Part shown: one piece after another, positions 17,907-27,136 of the stretch
How the letters are laid out: each line of letters starts with the position of its first letter
Numbering within the stretch: position 1 is the stretch's first letter
Origin: Streptococcus ictaluri 707-05
GTDB taxonomy: Bacteria; Bacillota; Bacilli; Lactobacillales; Streptococcaceae
Direction: 5' to 3'
DNA: 64,000 nt
Assembly (NCBI RefSeq): GCF_000188015.2
Contig: NZ_AEUX02000005.1
Span: forward strand, 248,001 to 312,000
Translations under genes and position numbers: made by a program
Notes under the pieces: generated by a model
Told to the model about the DNA's origin: nothing
The model's input: only the letters and a program-made list of their open reading frames with translations
Databases searched by the model: none

Positions 17907-18560
17907 ATGAGAAATCAGTTTGAGTTAGAGTTGCACCAGTTAGAGCAGGCATTTTTAAGTATGGGGTATCTTGTTTTAGAGAGTTCTTCAAAAGCCTTGT
18001 TAGCCCTTGCTGCCAAAGACCATGAGATGGCAAAAGGTGTGATAGACAAGGATAAAAAGATTAACCAATCACAGAGTGATATTGAGCTAGCCTGTGCCCA
18101 GTTATTAGCTCTTCAACAGCCTCAAGTTAGTGATTTGCGATTTGTCATTACCATTATGACAGCTTGTTCAGATTTAGAGCGGATGGGCGACCATATGGCA
18201 GGAGTTTCTAAGTCAGTCTTAAAGTTAAAAGAAAAATATTTCTTACCAGAACTCGAAAACCAATTACATGACATGGGCCAAAAAGTATTGGCTTTACTAT
18301 CTCAATTATTGGACAATTTTTCTAAGCATCAGTCTAAGGAAGCTATTGCAATCGCTAAAGAAGACGAATGGATTGATGAAACTTATTATCGACTATCCAA
18401 AGACTTGTTGGGTTTAATGAAAGATCAAGAAACATCTGTCACTAATGGAACAGAGTATCTGGCTATCTTGGGTCATCTTGAGCGTTTTGCAGATTATATT
18501 GCGAATATCTGTGAGCGTGTGGTTTACTTGGAGACTGGCCAAATTATTGAATTGAACTAA
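17907..18560 (+). CDS. phoU: Phosphate regulon negative regulator PhoU
   Basis: A cytoplasmic all-helical protein, 217 residues, built of two PhoU repeats; each has the metal-binding type stretch (CSDLERMGDHMAGVSK at about 92-107, GHLERFADYIANICERV near 190). PhoU binds the PhoR-type kinase and the Pst transporter to keep the regulon off when phosphate is plentiful. Last gene of the operon, 15 bp after pstB, followed by a terminator. With PstS and PstC lost, this switch may be stuck in one state. Confidence 0.94.
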   Translation: MRNQFELELHQLEQAFLSMGYLVLESSSKALLALAAKDHEMAKGVIDKDKKINQSQSDIELACAQLLALQQPQVSDLRFVITIMTACSDLERMGDHMAGVSKSVLKLKEKYFLPELENQLHDMGQKVLALLSQLLDNFSKHQSKEAIAIAKEDEWIDETYYRLSKDLLGLMKDQETSVTNGTEYLAILGHLERFADYIANICERVVYLETGQIIELN

Positions 18561-18583
18561 ACTTGAATTAAATCAAATAACAA

Positions 18584-18616
18584 AAGGTCTAAGATGAAAT
18601 AGCTTAGACTTTTTTA
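18584..18616 (+). terminator. Terminator of the pst-phoU operon
   Basis: Stem GGTCTAAG with CTTAGACT (one G-U pair), 9-base loop, followed by TTTTTT. Confidence 0.8.
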
Positions 18617-18687
18617 GCTAACACCTAAGGTATGACGACAGAGTAGAGTCTCAAATTTGCACTAAAATATGCTATAATGGGACTATT

Positions 18688-20820
18688 ATGGAAAATATAA
18701 ATGGTCAAACAATTGCAGACGCATTGGGTATCAAACCCAATCAAATCAATCAAGTTCTTTCCTTAACCGCTGAGGGTAACACCATCCCTTTTATCGCGCG
18801 TTATCGTAAAGAAGTGACGGGAAATCTTGATGAGGTAGCTATTAAAGCCATCATCGACATGGATAAGTCCTTAACTAATTTACGTGAACGAAAAGAAACC
18901 ATACTGGCTAAAATTGAGGAACAAGGAAAACTCACCGATAGCTTAAAAGCTAGCATCCAAGCAGCCGATAAATTAGCTGATTTGGAGGAGATTTACCTTC
19001 CTTATAAGGAAAAGCGTCGGACTAAGGCAACCATCGCTCGTGAAGCAGGCCTTTTCCCATTAGCACGCTTAATCTTGCAAAATGCACCGCATCTTGAAAA
19101 AGAAGCGGAGTCTTTTATCACGGATGGTTTTAATAGCGCACAAGATGCCCTTTCAGGAGCAGTAGCGATTTTGGTGGAAGCCATGTCTGAAGATGCCAAG
19201 CTTCGCTCTTGGATTTACAATGACATCTGGCAATATAGTTTAATCACCTCAAGTGCTAAGGATGAGACATTAGATGAAAAGCATGTTTTTCAAATTTATT
19301 ATGATTTCTCAGATAAAGTGTCTAAAATGCAAGGCTATCGCACTCTGGCTCTGAACCGTGGTGAAAAACTAGGTGTCTTAAAAGTCTCCTTTGAACACAA
19401 TCTAGATAAGATGATCCGCTTTTTCAGTACCCGCTTTAAAGAAAAAAATCCTTATATTGAAGAAGTCATTCAGCAGACCGTTAAGAAAAAATTGGTTCCA
19501 GCAATGGAAAGACGGATTCGTACTGAGCTAACGGAAGCAGCAGAAGATGGCGCGATTAAGCTTTTTTCTGAGAACTTGCGTCACCTGCTTTTGGTCTCGC
19601 CACTTAAAGGTAAAATGGTTCTAGGATTTGACCCGGCCTTTCGTACGGGAGCCAAGCTTGCTGTCATTGACCAAACAGGAAAACTGATGGCGACGCATGT
19701 CATCTATCCGGTTGCGCCTGCTAGCCAAGCTAAGATTCAAGCTACTAAAAAAGAGTTAGCTGAACTCATTCAAAGCTATGGCATTGAAATCATTGCTATT
19801 GGAAATGGAACGGCTAGTCGCGAAAGCGAAGCCTTTGTGGCAGACTTACTAAAAGACTTCCCTCAAACCTCTTATGTTATTGTCAACGAGAGTGGCGCCT
19901 CTGTTTATTCAGCTTCTGAGATAGCTCGTCATGAGTTTCCAGACTTGACTGTTGAAAAACGCTCGGCCATTTCGATTGCTCGTCGCTTGCAAGATCCGCT
20001 AGCAGAGTTGGTTAAAATTGATCCGAAATCAATTGGCGTTGGGCAATACCAGCATGACGTCAGCCAAAAGAAATTAACGGAAAACCTTGATTTTGTGGTG
20101 AATACAGTGGTTAACAAGGTTGGGGTCAACGTCAATACAGCCAGTCCCTCTCTTTTAGCCCATGTATCAGGACTTAATAAGACTATTTCAGAAAATATCG
20201 TGAAATATCGAGAAGAAAATGGCGCTATCCAATCACGTGCCCAAATCAAGAAAGTCCCTCGTTTGGGAGCAAAAGCTTTTGAGCAGGCGGCTGGTTTCTT
20301 ACGTATCCCTAATGCCAAAAATTTCCTTGACAATACCGGTGTTCACCCAGAGTCCTATCCTGCTGTTAAAGCACTTTTTGAAGCCTTAGCGATTACTGAC
20401 TTAACAGAAGAAGCTAAAGCCAAACTAAAAGCTGTCAGTCTAAGTCAAATGGCAGACCAATTAGCCATTGGTCAAGAAACCCTAAAAGATATTATTGCTG
20501 ACCTTTTAAAACCAGGTAGGGATTTACGAGATGAGTTTGATGCGCCTGTGTTACGTCAAGATATCTTAGATTTGAAAGATTTAGCTATCGGTCAAAAATT
20601 AGAAGGAACCGTCCGAAATGTCGTTGATTTTGGAGCTTTTGTTGACATTGGTGTTCACGAGGACGGTCTGATTCATATCTCTGAAATGAGTAAAACCTTT
20701 GTTAATCACCCTAGCCAGGTCTTATCAGTTGGTGATTTGGTGACCGTTTGGGTGTCTAAGATTGACATGGATCGCCATAAAGTTAATTTAAGCTTGTTGC
20801 CACCTCGTGAATCTCACTGA
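18688..20820 (+). CDS. tex: Tex, RNA-binding transcription accessory protein
   Basis: A 710-residue cytoplasmic nucleic-acid-binding protein. N-terminal helix-rich domain ([16 protein letters not shown]), a YqgF/RNaseH-like domain ([17 protein letters not shown] near 313), helix-hairpin-helix repeats ([17 protein letters not shown]) and a C-terminal S1 domain ([17 protein letters not shown], about 638-705). A TATAAT box sits just upstream (18672-18677). Tex influences transcription and, in pathogens, toxin expression. It overlaps the next gene by 14 bp. Confidence 0.95.
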   Translation: MENINGQTIADALGIKPNQINQVLSLTAEGNTIPFIARYRKEVTGNLDEVAIKAIIDMDKSLTNLRERKETILAKIEEQGKLTDSLKASIQAADKLADLEEIYLPYKEKRRTKATIAREAGLFPLARLILQNAPHLEKEAESFITDGFNSAQDALSGAVAILVEAMSEDAKLRSWIYNDIWQYSLITSSAKDETLDEKHVFQIYYDFSDKVSKMQGYRTLALNRGEKLGVLKVSFEHNLDKMIRFFSTRFKEKNPYIEEVIQQTVKKKLVPAMERRIRTELTEAAEDGAIKLFSENLRHLLLVSPLKGKMVLGFDPAFRTGAKLAVIDQTGKLMATHVIYPVAPASQAKIQATKKELAELIQSYGIEIIAIGNGTASRESEAFVADLLKDFPQTSYVIVNESGASVYSASEIARHEFPDLTVEKRSAISIARRLQDPLAELVKIDPKSIGVGQYQHDVSQKKLTENLDFVVNTVVNKVGVNVNTASPSLLAHVSGLNKTISENIVKYREENGAIQSRAQIKKVPRLGAKAFEQAAGFLRIPNAKNFLDNTGVHPESYPAVKALFEALAITDLTEEAKAKLKAVSLSQMADQLAIGQETLKDIIADLLKPGRDLRDEFDAPVLRQDILDLKDLAIGQKLEGTVRNVVDFGAFVDIGVHEDGLIHISEMSKTFVNHPSQVLSVGDLVTVWVSKIDMDRHKVNLSLLPPRESH

Positions 20821-21244
20821 TTATGTTAAAGAGGTCTCTCTGAATGACTTTGGTAAGCCATTCCTTCATCAAGCCATTTGGAATAAACGGCTAAGAAGCA
20901 CGGGCGGTCGCTTCTTTCCCAAAACAGGTCATTTGGATTTCAACCCAAAGATAGCTAAGGAGTTTGGTCCTCATATTTTTCGACAGACTGTTCGTCATGA
21001 ATTGTGTCATTATCACCTCTTTTTTGAAGGTCGTGGTTATCAACACAAAGATAAGGACTTTAAAACCTTGCTAGAAGCAGTGGACGGTTTACGTTATGCT
21101 CCTAAAAACAAAAGATAAAAACCGAAGTATCTTTACACTTGCACTCATTGTGGACAAGTTTATCATCGACAACGATCGATTGATTTATCTCGCTTGGCTT
21201 GTGGAAAATGTCGTGGAAAACTCATTGAAAAAAATCAGTCGTAA
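20807..21244 (+). pseudogene. SprT-like metalloprotease with premature stop
   Basis: A SprT-family protein of 145 residues when read through. The zinc-protease motif HELCHYHLF is intact near residue 65. Codon 104 is TAA (21116-21118), after [10 protein letters not shown]; the same frame then continues with KPKYLYTCTHCGQVYHRQ...LACGKCRGKL and its own TAA, that is the usual C-terminal zinc ribbon (two CxxC pairs). The truncated protein of 103 residues keeps the catalytic motif but loses the ribbon. GTG start at 20807, inside the end of tex. It might retain partial function. Confidence 0.85.
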
Positions 21245-21307
21245 GGCTGATTTTATTTTGCTAAAAAAAGAATAAACTAGTATTATAGAATGAGGAGGTG
21301 AGGAAAT

Positions 21308-21580
21308 ATGGAAACGAAATTTTATAAGCAACGCAAAAATCGCTTGATTTCAGGAGTTGTTGCTGGTTTATCAGATAAGTACGGTTGGGATTTACCTTTA
21401 GCACGTGTCTTTGCTGCTTTACTGATGTATATGACTGGTTTTGGCCATGTTCTTTATATTCTTTTAGCCATCTTCCTGCCATATAAAGAAGATTTAATTG
21501 AAGAACGTTACGGTAAAGGACCACGACGCCGTAAAGAAGCTGATGTCGTCGGTGATGAAGACGAAGGCTGGTTCTGGTAA
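21308..21580 (+). CDS. PspC-domain membrane protein
   Basis: A 90-residue protein with the PspC domain: KQRKNRLISGVVAGLSDKYGWDL (amphipathic) then two close membrane helices around 32-58. The C-terminus is charged and ends DEDEGWFW. In Firmicutes such proteins (LiaY type) belong to cell-envelope stress responses. Strong GAGGTGAGG ribosome site. Confidence 0.88.
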   Translation: METKFYKQRKNRLISGVVAGLSDKYGWDLPLARVFAALLMYMTGFGHVLYILLAIFLPYKEDLIEERYGKGPRRRKEADVVGDEDEGWFW

Positions 21581-21652
21581 GTTTGAATAAACCATAAAGA
21601 GTAACAGGACTTTGTGGTATTATTACGATAATAAGTTTGAGATAACTCCTTT

Positions 21653-21685
21653 AGAATTCTTGGTCAAGAGATCAAGAATTTTTAG
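21653..21685 (+). terminator. Terminator after the PspC gene
   Basis: AATTCTTG (21655-21662) pairs with CAAGAATT (21673-21680), followed by TTTA. Confidence 0.6.
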
Positions 21686-21822
21686 TTTACACGAATCATT
21701 ACCTCTTTAGTAAAGCTTATTAACTGAAAAACAAGTGAAAGATCAATCATTTTTCAGAGGCAAAAAGAAATTTGTAAGGGCTTAACAAGTGATTTGTGTT
21801 ATAATATGTAAAAGGAGAAATT

Positions 21823-22758
21823 ATGACTGTTACGGTAAAAATGTTAGTCAAAAAAGTCAAGCTTGACGTGGTTTATGCGACAGATGACTTGTTAGAAAAA
21901 GAAATCAAGACATCAGATATTTCCCGTCCAGGACTTGAAATGACTGGGTATTTTGATTATTATGCTCCCGAGCGCTTGCAATTATTTGGCATGAAAGAGT
22001 GGTCTTATTTGACACAGATGACTGCTCATAATCGTTACTCTGTCTTAAAAGAAATGTTCAAAAAAGACACCCCTGCTGTTATTGTCTCAAGAGGATTAGC
22101 TATTCCAGAGGAGATGATTCAAGCTGCTCAAGAAGAAGGGATTGCCTTATTAGGGAGCCGTGTTTCCACTAGTCGTTTAGCGGGAGAGATGTCTTACTTT
22201 TTAGACGCTTCTTTAGCAGAGCGTACCAGTGTCCATGGTGTTTTGATGGATATTTACGGTATGGGGGTTCTCATTCAGGGAGACTCTGGTATTGGTAAGA
22301 GTGAGACAGGTCTTGAACTGGTGAAGCGTGGCCATCGTTTAGTAGCAGATGACAGGGTAGATGTTTACGCTAAAGATGAAGAGACTCTATGGGGTGAACC
22401 TGCAGAAATCCTTCGTCATTTGCTTGAGATTCGAGGTGTTGGGATTATTGATGTCATGTCTCTTTATGGAGCAAGTGCCGTCAAAGATTCATCACAGGTT
22501 CAGTTAGCCATTTACTTGGAGAACTTTGAAGCTGATAAAGTGTTTGATAGACTAGGAAATGGTAAGGAAGAAATTACTTTCTCAGGAGTTCATATCCCAC
22601 GTATTCGTATTCCGGTTAAAACAGGTCGAAACGTTTCGGTCGTGATAGAAGCAGCAGCTATGAATCACCGTGCTAAAGTTATGGGATTTGATGCCACAAA
22701 GACCTTTGAAGAACGCTTAACCAAGCTGATTAGTAGAAACGAGGAGGCCAATGATTAA
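21823..22758 (+). CDS. hprK: HPr kinase/phosphorylase
   Basis: The bifunctional enzyme that phosphorylates or dephosphorylates HPr at Ser46 to control carbon catabolite repression, 311 residues. N-terminal domain to about 130, then P-loop GDSGIGKSE, the catalytic region HRLVADDRV, and the C-terminal signature [17 protein letters not shown] lies about 25 bp upstream and AAAGGAG precedes the ATG. Overlaps lgt by 8 bp, the normal streptococcal hprK-lgt operon. Confidence 0.97.
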   Translation: MTVTVKMLVKKVKLDVVYATDDLLEKEIKTSDISRPGLEMTGYFDYYAPERLQLFGMKEWSYLTQMTAHNRYSVLKEMFKKDTPAVIVSRGLAIPEEMIQAAQEEGIALLGSRVSTSRLAGEMSYFLDASLAERTSVHGVLMDIYGMGVLIQGDSGIGKSETGLELVKRGHRLVADDRVDVYAKDEETLWGEPAEILRHLLEIRGVGIIDVMSLYGASAVKDSSQVQLAIYLENFEADKVFDRLGNGKEEITFSGVHIPRIRIPVKTGRNVSVVIEAAAMNHRAKVMGFDATKTFEERLTKLISRNEEAND

Positions 22759-23530
22759 TCCAGTTGCTCTTAAGCTTGGTCCCTTGACCGTTCATTGGTA
22801 TGCCCTTTGTATCATGACTGGTTTGGTATTGGCTGTTTACTTAGCTATCAAAGAAGCACCTCGTAAAAAGATGACTAGTGATGATATTATTGATTTTATC
22901 TTAATTGCCTTTCCTTTAGCTATCTTGGGTGCTAGACTCTACTATGTTATCTTTGAATGGTCTTATTATTCACAGCATATTAATGAGATTTTTGCTGTTT
23001 GGAATGGTGGCATAGCTATCTATGGTGGTTTAATAACGGGTACGATTGTTCTTTTTGTTTACTGTTATTACAAAATTCTAAATCCCATTCATTTATTGGA
23101 TATTGCAGCGCCAGGTGTTCTTATTGCACAAGCTATTGGAAGATGGGGAAATTTTATCAATCAAGAAGCTTATGGAAAAGCTGTTAGTCATTTGAATTAT
23201 TTACCAGATTTTATCAGAAAGCAAATGTATATTGATGGCAGTTACCGTATACCGACATTCTTTTATGAGTCACTTTGGAATGTGCTTGGTTTTGTTATCA
23301 TTATGATTTGGCGCCGAAAACCAAAGAGTCTTTTAGAAGGAGAAGTTGCCGCTTTTTATCTCATTTGGTATGGCCTTGGGCGCTTAGTTATCGAAGGTAT
23401 GCGAACGGATAGTCTGATGTTTATGGGCATTAGAGTGTCACAATATCTTTCCGTTTTATTAATTATTTTTGGAATTATTTTTGTCATCATTAGAAGACAG
23501 AAAAAGCAAGTTCCTTATTATCAACAATAA
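22751..23530 (+). CDS. lgt: Prolipoprotein diacylglyceryl transferase
   Basis: Transfers diacylglycerol to the lipobox cysteine of prolipoproteins at the membrane, 259 residues, about seven helices. The Lgt signature [13 protein letters not shown] is near 134-146, and [11 protein letters not shown] lies earlier. Would process the lipoproteins encoded in this window (PstS, the DUF4430 protein and the prophage lipoprotein). Ribosome site GAGGAGG. Confidence 0.97.
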   Translation: MINPVALKLGPLTVHWYALCIMTGLVLAVYLAIKEAPRKKMTSDDIIDFILIAFPLAILGARLYYVIFEWSYYSQHINEIFAVWNGGIAIYGGLITGTIVLFVYCYYKILNPIHLLDIAAPGVLIAQAIGRWGNFINQEAYGKAVSHLNYLPDFIRKQMYIDGSYRIPTFFYESLWNVLGFVIIMIWRRKPKSLLEGEVAAFYLIWYGLGRLVIEGMRTDSLMFMGIRVSQYLSVLLIIFGIIFVIIRRQKKQVPYYQQ

Positions 23531-23551
23531 GGATAGAAATAGGAGATGCTT

Positions 23552-23956
23552 ATGGATTTAGTTGGAATAGCACTTATTATTATTGTCTTAGCCTTTGTGG
23601 CCTTGGTTGTCTTTTTGATTATCGTACTTAAAAAAGTTTCTGAGACAGTTGATGAGGCCAAAAAAACACTGGCTATTTTGACCAGTAATGTCAATGTGAC
23701 TCTCTATCAAACCAATGAGATCTTAGCCAAAGCGAATGTCTTAGTGGAGGATGTTAATGGTAAAGTATCAACCATCGATCCACTCTTTGTTGCAATTGCA
23801 GACCTATCAGAAAGTGTTTCAGACTTGAATCTTCAAGCGAGACATCTCGGCCAAAAAGCAACTAGTGCGACAAGTAACGTTTCAAAAGCAAGTAAAGTGG
23901 CGCTTATGGGCAAGGTTGCCTCAAAAGTATTTAGTAAAAAAGGAGAAAAAGCATGA
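23552..23956 (+). CDS. DUF948 family membrane protein (YtxG-like)
   Basis: A 134-residue protein with one N-terminal membrane helix (ALIIIVLAFVALVVFLIIVL) followed by a helical, coiled-coil-prone region. The start at 23552 is chosen because AGGAG lies 6 bp ahead of it but touches the in-frame ATG at 23546. Co-operonic with hprK-lgt and overlapping the YtxH gene by 4 bp. YtxG/YtxH proteins are general-stress associated in Bacillus; no activity is known. Confidence 0.85.
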   Translation: MDLVGIALIIIVLAFVALVVFLIIVLKKVSETVDEAKKTLAILTSNVNVTLYQTNEILAKANVLVEDVNGKVSTIDPLFVAIADLSESVSDLNLQARHLGQKATSATSNVSKASKVALMGKVASKVFSKKGEKA

Positions 23957-24375
23957 GTCATTTTTTAAAAACAGTTGTGATTAGTGCAGCCTCAGGTGCG
24001 GCAGCAGCTTACTTTTTATCAACCCAAAAAGGCAAAGAACTGAAGCAAAAAGCAGAACATGCCTTTGAAGCTTACAAAGAAAACCCTGAAGAATACCACC
24101 AATTTGCTAAGGAAAAAAGTAGCCAATATGGACAGTTAGCTCGTGAGACTTTTACGGATATTAAAGATAAGTTTGAGACCGGTGACATAAGTAGTGATCA
24201 AATTATTGAAATGGCCAAAGAAAAAGCCAGTCAATTTGTCCAAAAAACAAAAGAAGCTGTGGCAGAAGTCAAAGAGGAGTCAAAAGAAGAGGACCTCATC
24301 ATTGATTTAAGCGAAGAAGATATTATTATTGATTATCCAGAATCAGAAGATATGGATTTGAAAGATAAACTATAA
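23953..24375 (+). CDS. YtxH-like membrane-associated protein
   Basis: A 140-residue protein beginning with a small-residue-rich helix (VVISAASGAAAAYFLST), then a lysine/glutamate-rich amphipathic region and a very acidic tail (DLIIDLSEEDIIIDYPES). It overlaps the DUF948 gene (ATGA). Last gene of the hprK operon, followed by a strong terminator. Function unknown. Confidence 0.8.
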   Translation: MSHFLKTVVISAASGAAAAYFLSTQKGKELKQKAEHAFEAYKENPEEYHQFAKEKSSQYGQLARETFTDIKDKFETGDISSDQIIEMAKEKASQFVQKTKEAVAEVKEESKEEDLIIDLSEEDIIIDYPESEDMDLKDKL

Positions 24376-24383
24376 GAAAAGTA

Positions 24384-24425
24384 AAATCCCTCAAATGTGA
24401 GTTAAGTCATTTGGGGGATTTTTGA
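24384..24425 (+). terminator. Terminator of the hprK-lgt operon
   Basis: AATCCCTCAAATG pairs with CATTTGGGGGATT, 10-base loop, followed by TTTT. Confidence 0.85.
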
Positions 24426-24426
24426 A

Positions 24427-24457
24427 TTAAAAAAGAGTTAGATAGCACTAACTCTTA
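24427..24457 (-). terminator. Terminator of the DUF3270 gene
   Basis: AGAGTTAG (24434-24441) pairs with CTAACTCT (24448-24455). On the minus strand it is followed by TTTTTT. Confidence 0.8.
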
Positions 24458-24459
24458 CC

Positions 24460-24744
24460 TTATTGTAAAAATGATTTAAGTGTTTTGGCTAATAAACTAG
24501 TCGATGCCAAACCAATCAAACTAGCAAATAAGAAAGCCCAGACTGGAGTCAAATTCATGACGAGAAGGACAAATGCAAATAAAACCGTAATTAAGCTAAA
24601 GACAGCAATTCGAGCAAAAAAAATGAGCTCTTTTAATTTAGCATTGTGGCCATTGATGTCTTGAAAATCTTGAAATTTACTCTGTGAATTGTCTTGCAAT
24701 TCCTGATCTTCAAACGCATTATGGTTCTTTAATGGTGCAGGCAT
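24460..24744 (-). CDS. DUF3270 family membrane protein
   Basis: A 94-residue streptococcal protein. The polar N-terminal half (about 40 residues) is followed by two membrane helices (FFARIAVFSLITVLFAFVLLVM and VWAFLFASLIGLASTSLLA). Ribosome site GGAAAGGAGAG. Convergent with the hprK operon. No known function. Confidence 0.82.
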   Translation of the reverse strand: MPAPLKNHNAFEDQELQDNSQSKFQDFQDINGHNAKLKELIFFARIAVFSLITVLFAFVLLVMNLTPVWAFLFASLIGLASTSLLAKTLKSFLQ

Positions 24745-24827
24745 AGTCCTCTCCTTTCCTTAAGATACTAAGACATTTTACCATAAAAATCAGTATTTGT
24801 CACCTTTTTTTAAAAGAAATGACTGAT

Positions 24828-24840
24828 AAAACATATGAGA
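24828..24840. repeat. 13-bp target-site duplication, left of IS30-family copy 1
   Basis: AAAACATATGAGA, repeated exactly at 26005-26017 on the other side of the element. Confidence 0.9.
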
Positions 24841-26004
24841 CGCAAGTTGTCAAGTCAAGTGCAACCAGTTCATAGATAACTAGAGTTCCAGATGTTAAGC
24901 TGTTCGGGATAGCTCAAACAGGAATTTTGAGGATTGATATTGAAGAAGTCGTCTTGGGCGCTCATTGATGGCAGTAATATAATTGTCAAGTTCTTCAGAG
25001 GTTAGTGGATTAAGTGAGACTCCTTTAGGGACATATTCTCTGAGGAGGCCATTGAAGTTCTCGTTTTTTCCTCTCTCATGTGAAGAATAGGGATGTGCAA
25101 AGTAAACTTCAACAGCTTCTAAGTTTGAGAGTAAACTAAACTCAGAACCATTATCCGCTGTGATGGATGCAATAGGATACTGACTGATGAGATGCGTGAC
25201 AGCACGGTTAATGGTTTGGGACTGCTTGTCTTCTAGCTTAACTCCTAGTGCATAGCGTGTCTGGCGCTCTACCAAAGTCAACATAACAGCTTCACCTTTG
25301 GTTTTCTTGCCGAGAACCAAATCAATCTCCCAATGCCCAAATTCAGAACGATCATTAATATATTCTGGACGTTCTTCGATAGATTTACCTAAAGTCTTCT
25401 TATTCGTCTTCATGACTTTCTTAGAACGTTTTCTGATACTAACCATCTTAGGCAAATCGATTGGTTTAATAGCTAATACCCCCTCTTTGATATAACGATA
25501 AATCGTTTTGGTAGAGGGGACGACTTCTTCAGGATGGTTCACTTTGTAAGTCTGAACAAAACTATCCACACTATGGAGACGAATGTTAGCCGTCAAGGCA
25601 GATTCTAATTGTTCAATGAACCTAGCGGAGCAGTCATTCAACTTGAGATAAGAACTCTTTTGACGATTGGTTTCATAGACACGTTGCCCACTATCAGCGA
25701 AATAGGCGTTGAAGAAGGTTTGTTTTCCATTCTTATCCTTTACCTGTTCTACTGAACCACGTTTTATTTCTCGGCAGATTGTAGAACGGTGACGACCCAA
25801 GAGTCGAGCAATCTCAGCGGGTTTCTTTCCCATTTTAAGATAAGCAGCAATTTCACCCCGTTCTGTGGCTGAAAGATGAGAATAGGATGATTTTCTGGTA
25901 GAATTAATGTTGGACATGTTCATCTGCTTTCCATACTGAATTGGGGAATTCTAGTATATCAGACGAACATGTCTTTTTTGTTGCACTTCATTTTACAACG
26001 CGGG
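24841..26004 (-). mobile_element. IS30-family element (IS1239-like), copy 1
   Basis: 1164 bp. Ends read CGCAAGTTGTCAAGTCAAG at the left and, inverted, CCCGCGTTGTAAAATGAAG at the right; they share GTTGT and AAGTGCAAC as an imperfect inverted repeat. Exact 13-bp direct repeats flank it. Identical in length and nearly in sequence to the inverted copy at 30299-31462. Inserted between the DUF3270 gene and the promoter of a U32 protease gene. Confidence 0.92.
24895..25923 (-). CDS. IS30-family transposase, copy 1
   Basis: A 342-residue transposase. N-terminal helix-turn-helix motifs (SHLSATERGEIAAYLKMG and ARLLGRHRSTICREIKRG) and a C-terminal DDE core: HWEIDLVLGKK, ITADNGSEFS and HERGKNENFNGLLREY. 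Matches the transposase of IS1239-type elements of pyogenic streptococci. It differs from copy 2 by one residue (serine instead of phenylalanine at position 8), so both copies are recent. Confidence 0.95.
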   Translation of the reverse strand: MNMSNINSTRKSSYSHLSATERGEIAAYLKMGKKPAEIARLLGRHRSTICREIKRGSVEQVKDKNGKQTFFNAYFADSGQRVYETNRQKSSYLKLNDCSARFIEQLESALTANIRLHSVDSFVQTYKVNHPEEVVPSTKTIYRYIKEGVLAIKPIDLPKMVSIRKRSKKVMKTNKKTLGKSIEERPEYINDRSEFGHWEIDLVLGKKTKGEAVMLTLVERQTRYALGVKLEDKQSQTINRAVTHLISQYPIASITADNGSEFSLLSNLEAVEVYFAHPYSSHERGKNENFNGLLREYVPKGVSLNPLTSEELDNYITAINERPRRLLQYQSSKFLFELSRTA

Positions 26005-26017
26005 AAAACATATGAGA
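26005..26017. repeat. 13-bp target-site duplication, right of copy 1
   Basis: AAAACATATGAGA, identical to 24828-24840. Confidence 0.9.
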
Positions 26018-26035
26018 AAAGAAAATGCAAGAATC

Positions 26036-26066
26036 TTGCTTGAAAAATTAAAAAATTTGGTATAAT
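26036..26066 (+). promoter_or_regulatory. Promoter of the U32 protease gene, leaderless arrangement
   Basis: TATAAT at 26061-26066 with TTGCTT (26036-26041, 19-bp spacer) or TTGAAA (26040-26045, 15-bp spacer) as -35. The start codon is at 26076, only 10 bp after the -10, so transcription should begin within a few bases of the ATG. There is no ribosome-binding sequence. Confidence 0.6.
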
Positions 26067-26075
26067 AAAACGTAT

Positions 26076-27002
26076 ATGAAAACTATAACTATTACAGCCA
26101 CAGCAGAAAGTGTTGAGCAAGTCAAAGCCCTTTTAGCTGTAAGCGTTGATCGTATTTATGTCGGTGAAGCAAATTATGGGTTACGTCTGCCCCATAATTT
26201 TTCTTATGACCAATTAAGGGAAATTGCCACTCTTGTGCACGAAGCAGGTAAAGAGCTCACCGTAGCTTGTAACGCACTGATGCACCAAGGGATGATGGAT
26301 AATGTCAAGCCTTTTTTAGACTTCATGAAAGAAATAGCGGTTGACTATTTGGTTGTTGGAGATGCAGGACTTTTCTATGTCAATAAGCGAGATGGTTACA
26401 ACTTTAAGCTGATTTATGACACCTCAGTTTTTGTGACCTCTAGTCGTCAAGTTAACTTTTGGGGACAGCATGGGGCAGTAGAAAGTGTTTTGGCGAGAGA
26501 AATTCCATCTGCAGAACTGTTTCAATTAGCCAAAAATCTTGACTATCCAGCTGAAGTCTTAGTTTATGGCGCTTCGGTGATTCATCATTCTAAGCGACCG
26601 CTTTTAGAGAACTACTATCGCTTTACTAAAATTGAAGATGAGGTTAGCCGTGAGCGAGGTCTATTCTTAGCAGAACCAGGAGATTCTGAAAGTCATTACT
26701 CTATCTACGAAGACCAGCATGGGACACACATCTTTATCAACAATGATATTGATATGATGCCTAAAGTGGCTGAGCTTTATGAGCATGGCTTGAGGCATTG
26801 GAAATTAGACGGCATCTATTGCCCAGGTGAGTCGTTTGTTGCTATTGCCAAGCTTTTTGTTGAAGCTAAGTCTTTATTAGAAACGGGGCAAATGACAGAA
26901 GCTAAATCCCAAGCATTAGATGAACAGTTGCAAGTCTTACACCCTGCTGGACGTGGTCTTGATACTGGATTTTATGAGTTTGATCCTAAAACCGTTAAGT
27001 AA
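26076..27002 (+). CDS. U32 family protease-like protein (TrhP1/YrrN-like)
   Basis: A 308-residue protein of the U32 (collagenase-like) group. A TIM-barrel-like core opens with VDRIYVGEANYGLRLPHNFS, the usual U32 start, and a late WKLDGIYCPGESF motif follows. Shorter than the partner at 27137. Paired U32 genes of this kind in Bacillus (yrrN-yrrO) are needed for the first step of 5-hydroxyuridine formation in tRNA wobble positions; that role is transferred by family and context. Begins directly at its promoter. IS copy 1 lies 72 bp upstream. Confidence 0.88.
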   Translation: MKTITITATAESVEQVKALLAVSVDRIYVGEANYGLRLPHNFSYDQLREIATLVHEAGKELTVACNALMHQGMMDNVKPFLDFMKEIAVDYLVVGDAGLFYVNKRDGYNFKLIYDTSVFVTSSRQVNFWGQHGAVESVLAREIPSAELFQLAKNLDYPAEVLVYGASVIHHSKRPLLENYYRFTKIEDEVSRERGLFLAEPGDSESHYSIYEDQHGTHIFINNDIDMMPKVAELYEHGLRHWKLDGIYCPGESFVAIAKLFVEAKSLLETGQMTEAKSQALDEQLQVLHPAGRGLDTGFYEFDPKTVK

Positions 27003-27026
27003 GTTTTACTTAAGGAAAACTTACTT
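26997..27026 (+). terminator. Hairpin overlapping the stop of the first U32 gene
   Basis: An 11-bp stem, AAGTAAGTTTT with AAAACTTACTT, 8-base loop, including the stop codon. No T run follows, so it is at best a weak terminator or an RNA-processing hairpin between the two U32 genes. Confidence 0.4.
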
Positions 27027-27136
27027 TGGTTTGATTTATCTTGATTAAGTTTACTATTTCAAGGCTTGATGATTCAAACCCTCTTATTGATTTTTGAAAC
27101 ACTTGAATCGATCTATCTTGAAAATAGAAAGAAGAA

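Noticed and set aside
19929..20333. 134-codon minus-strand frame in tex
   Set aside because: Antisense shadow of a conserved coding region.
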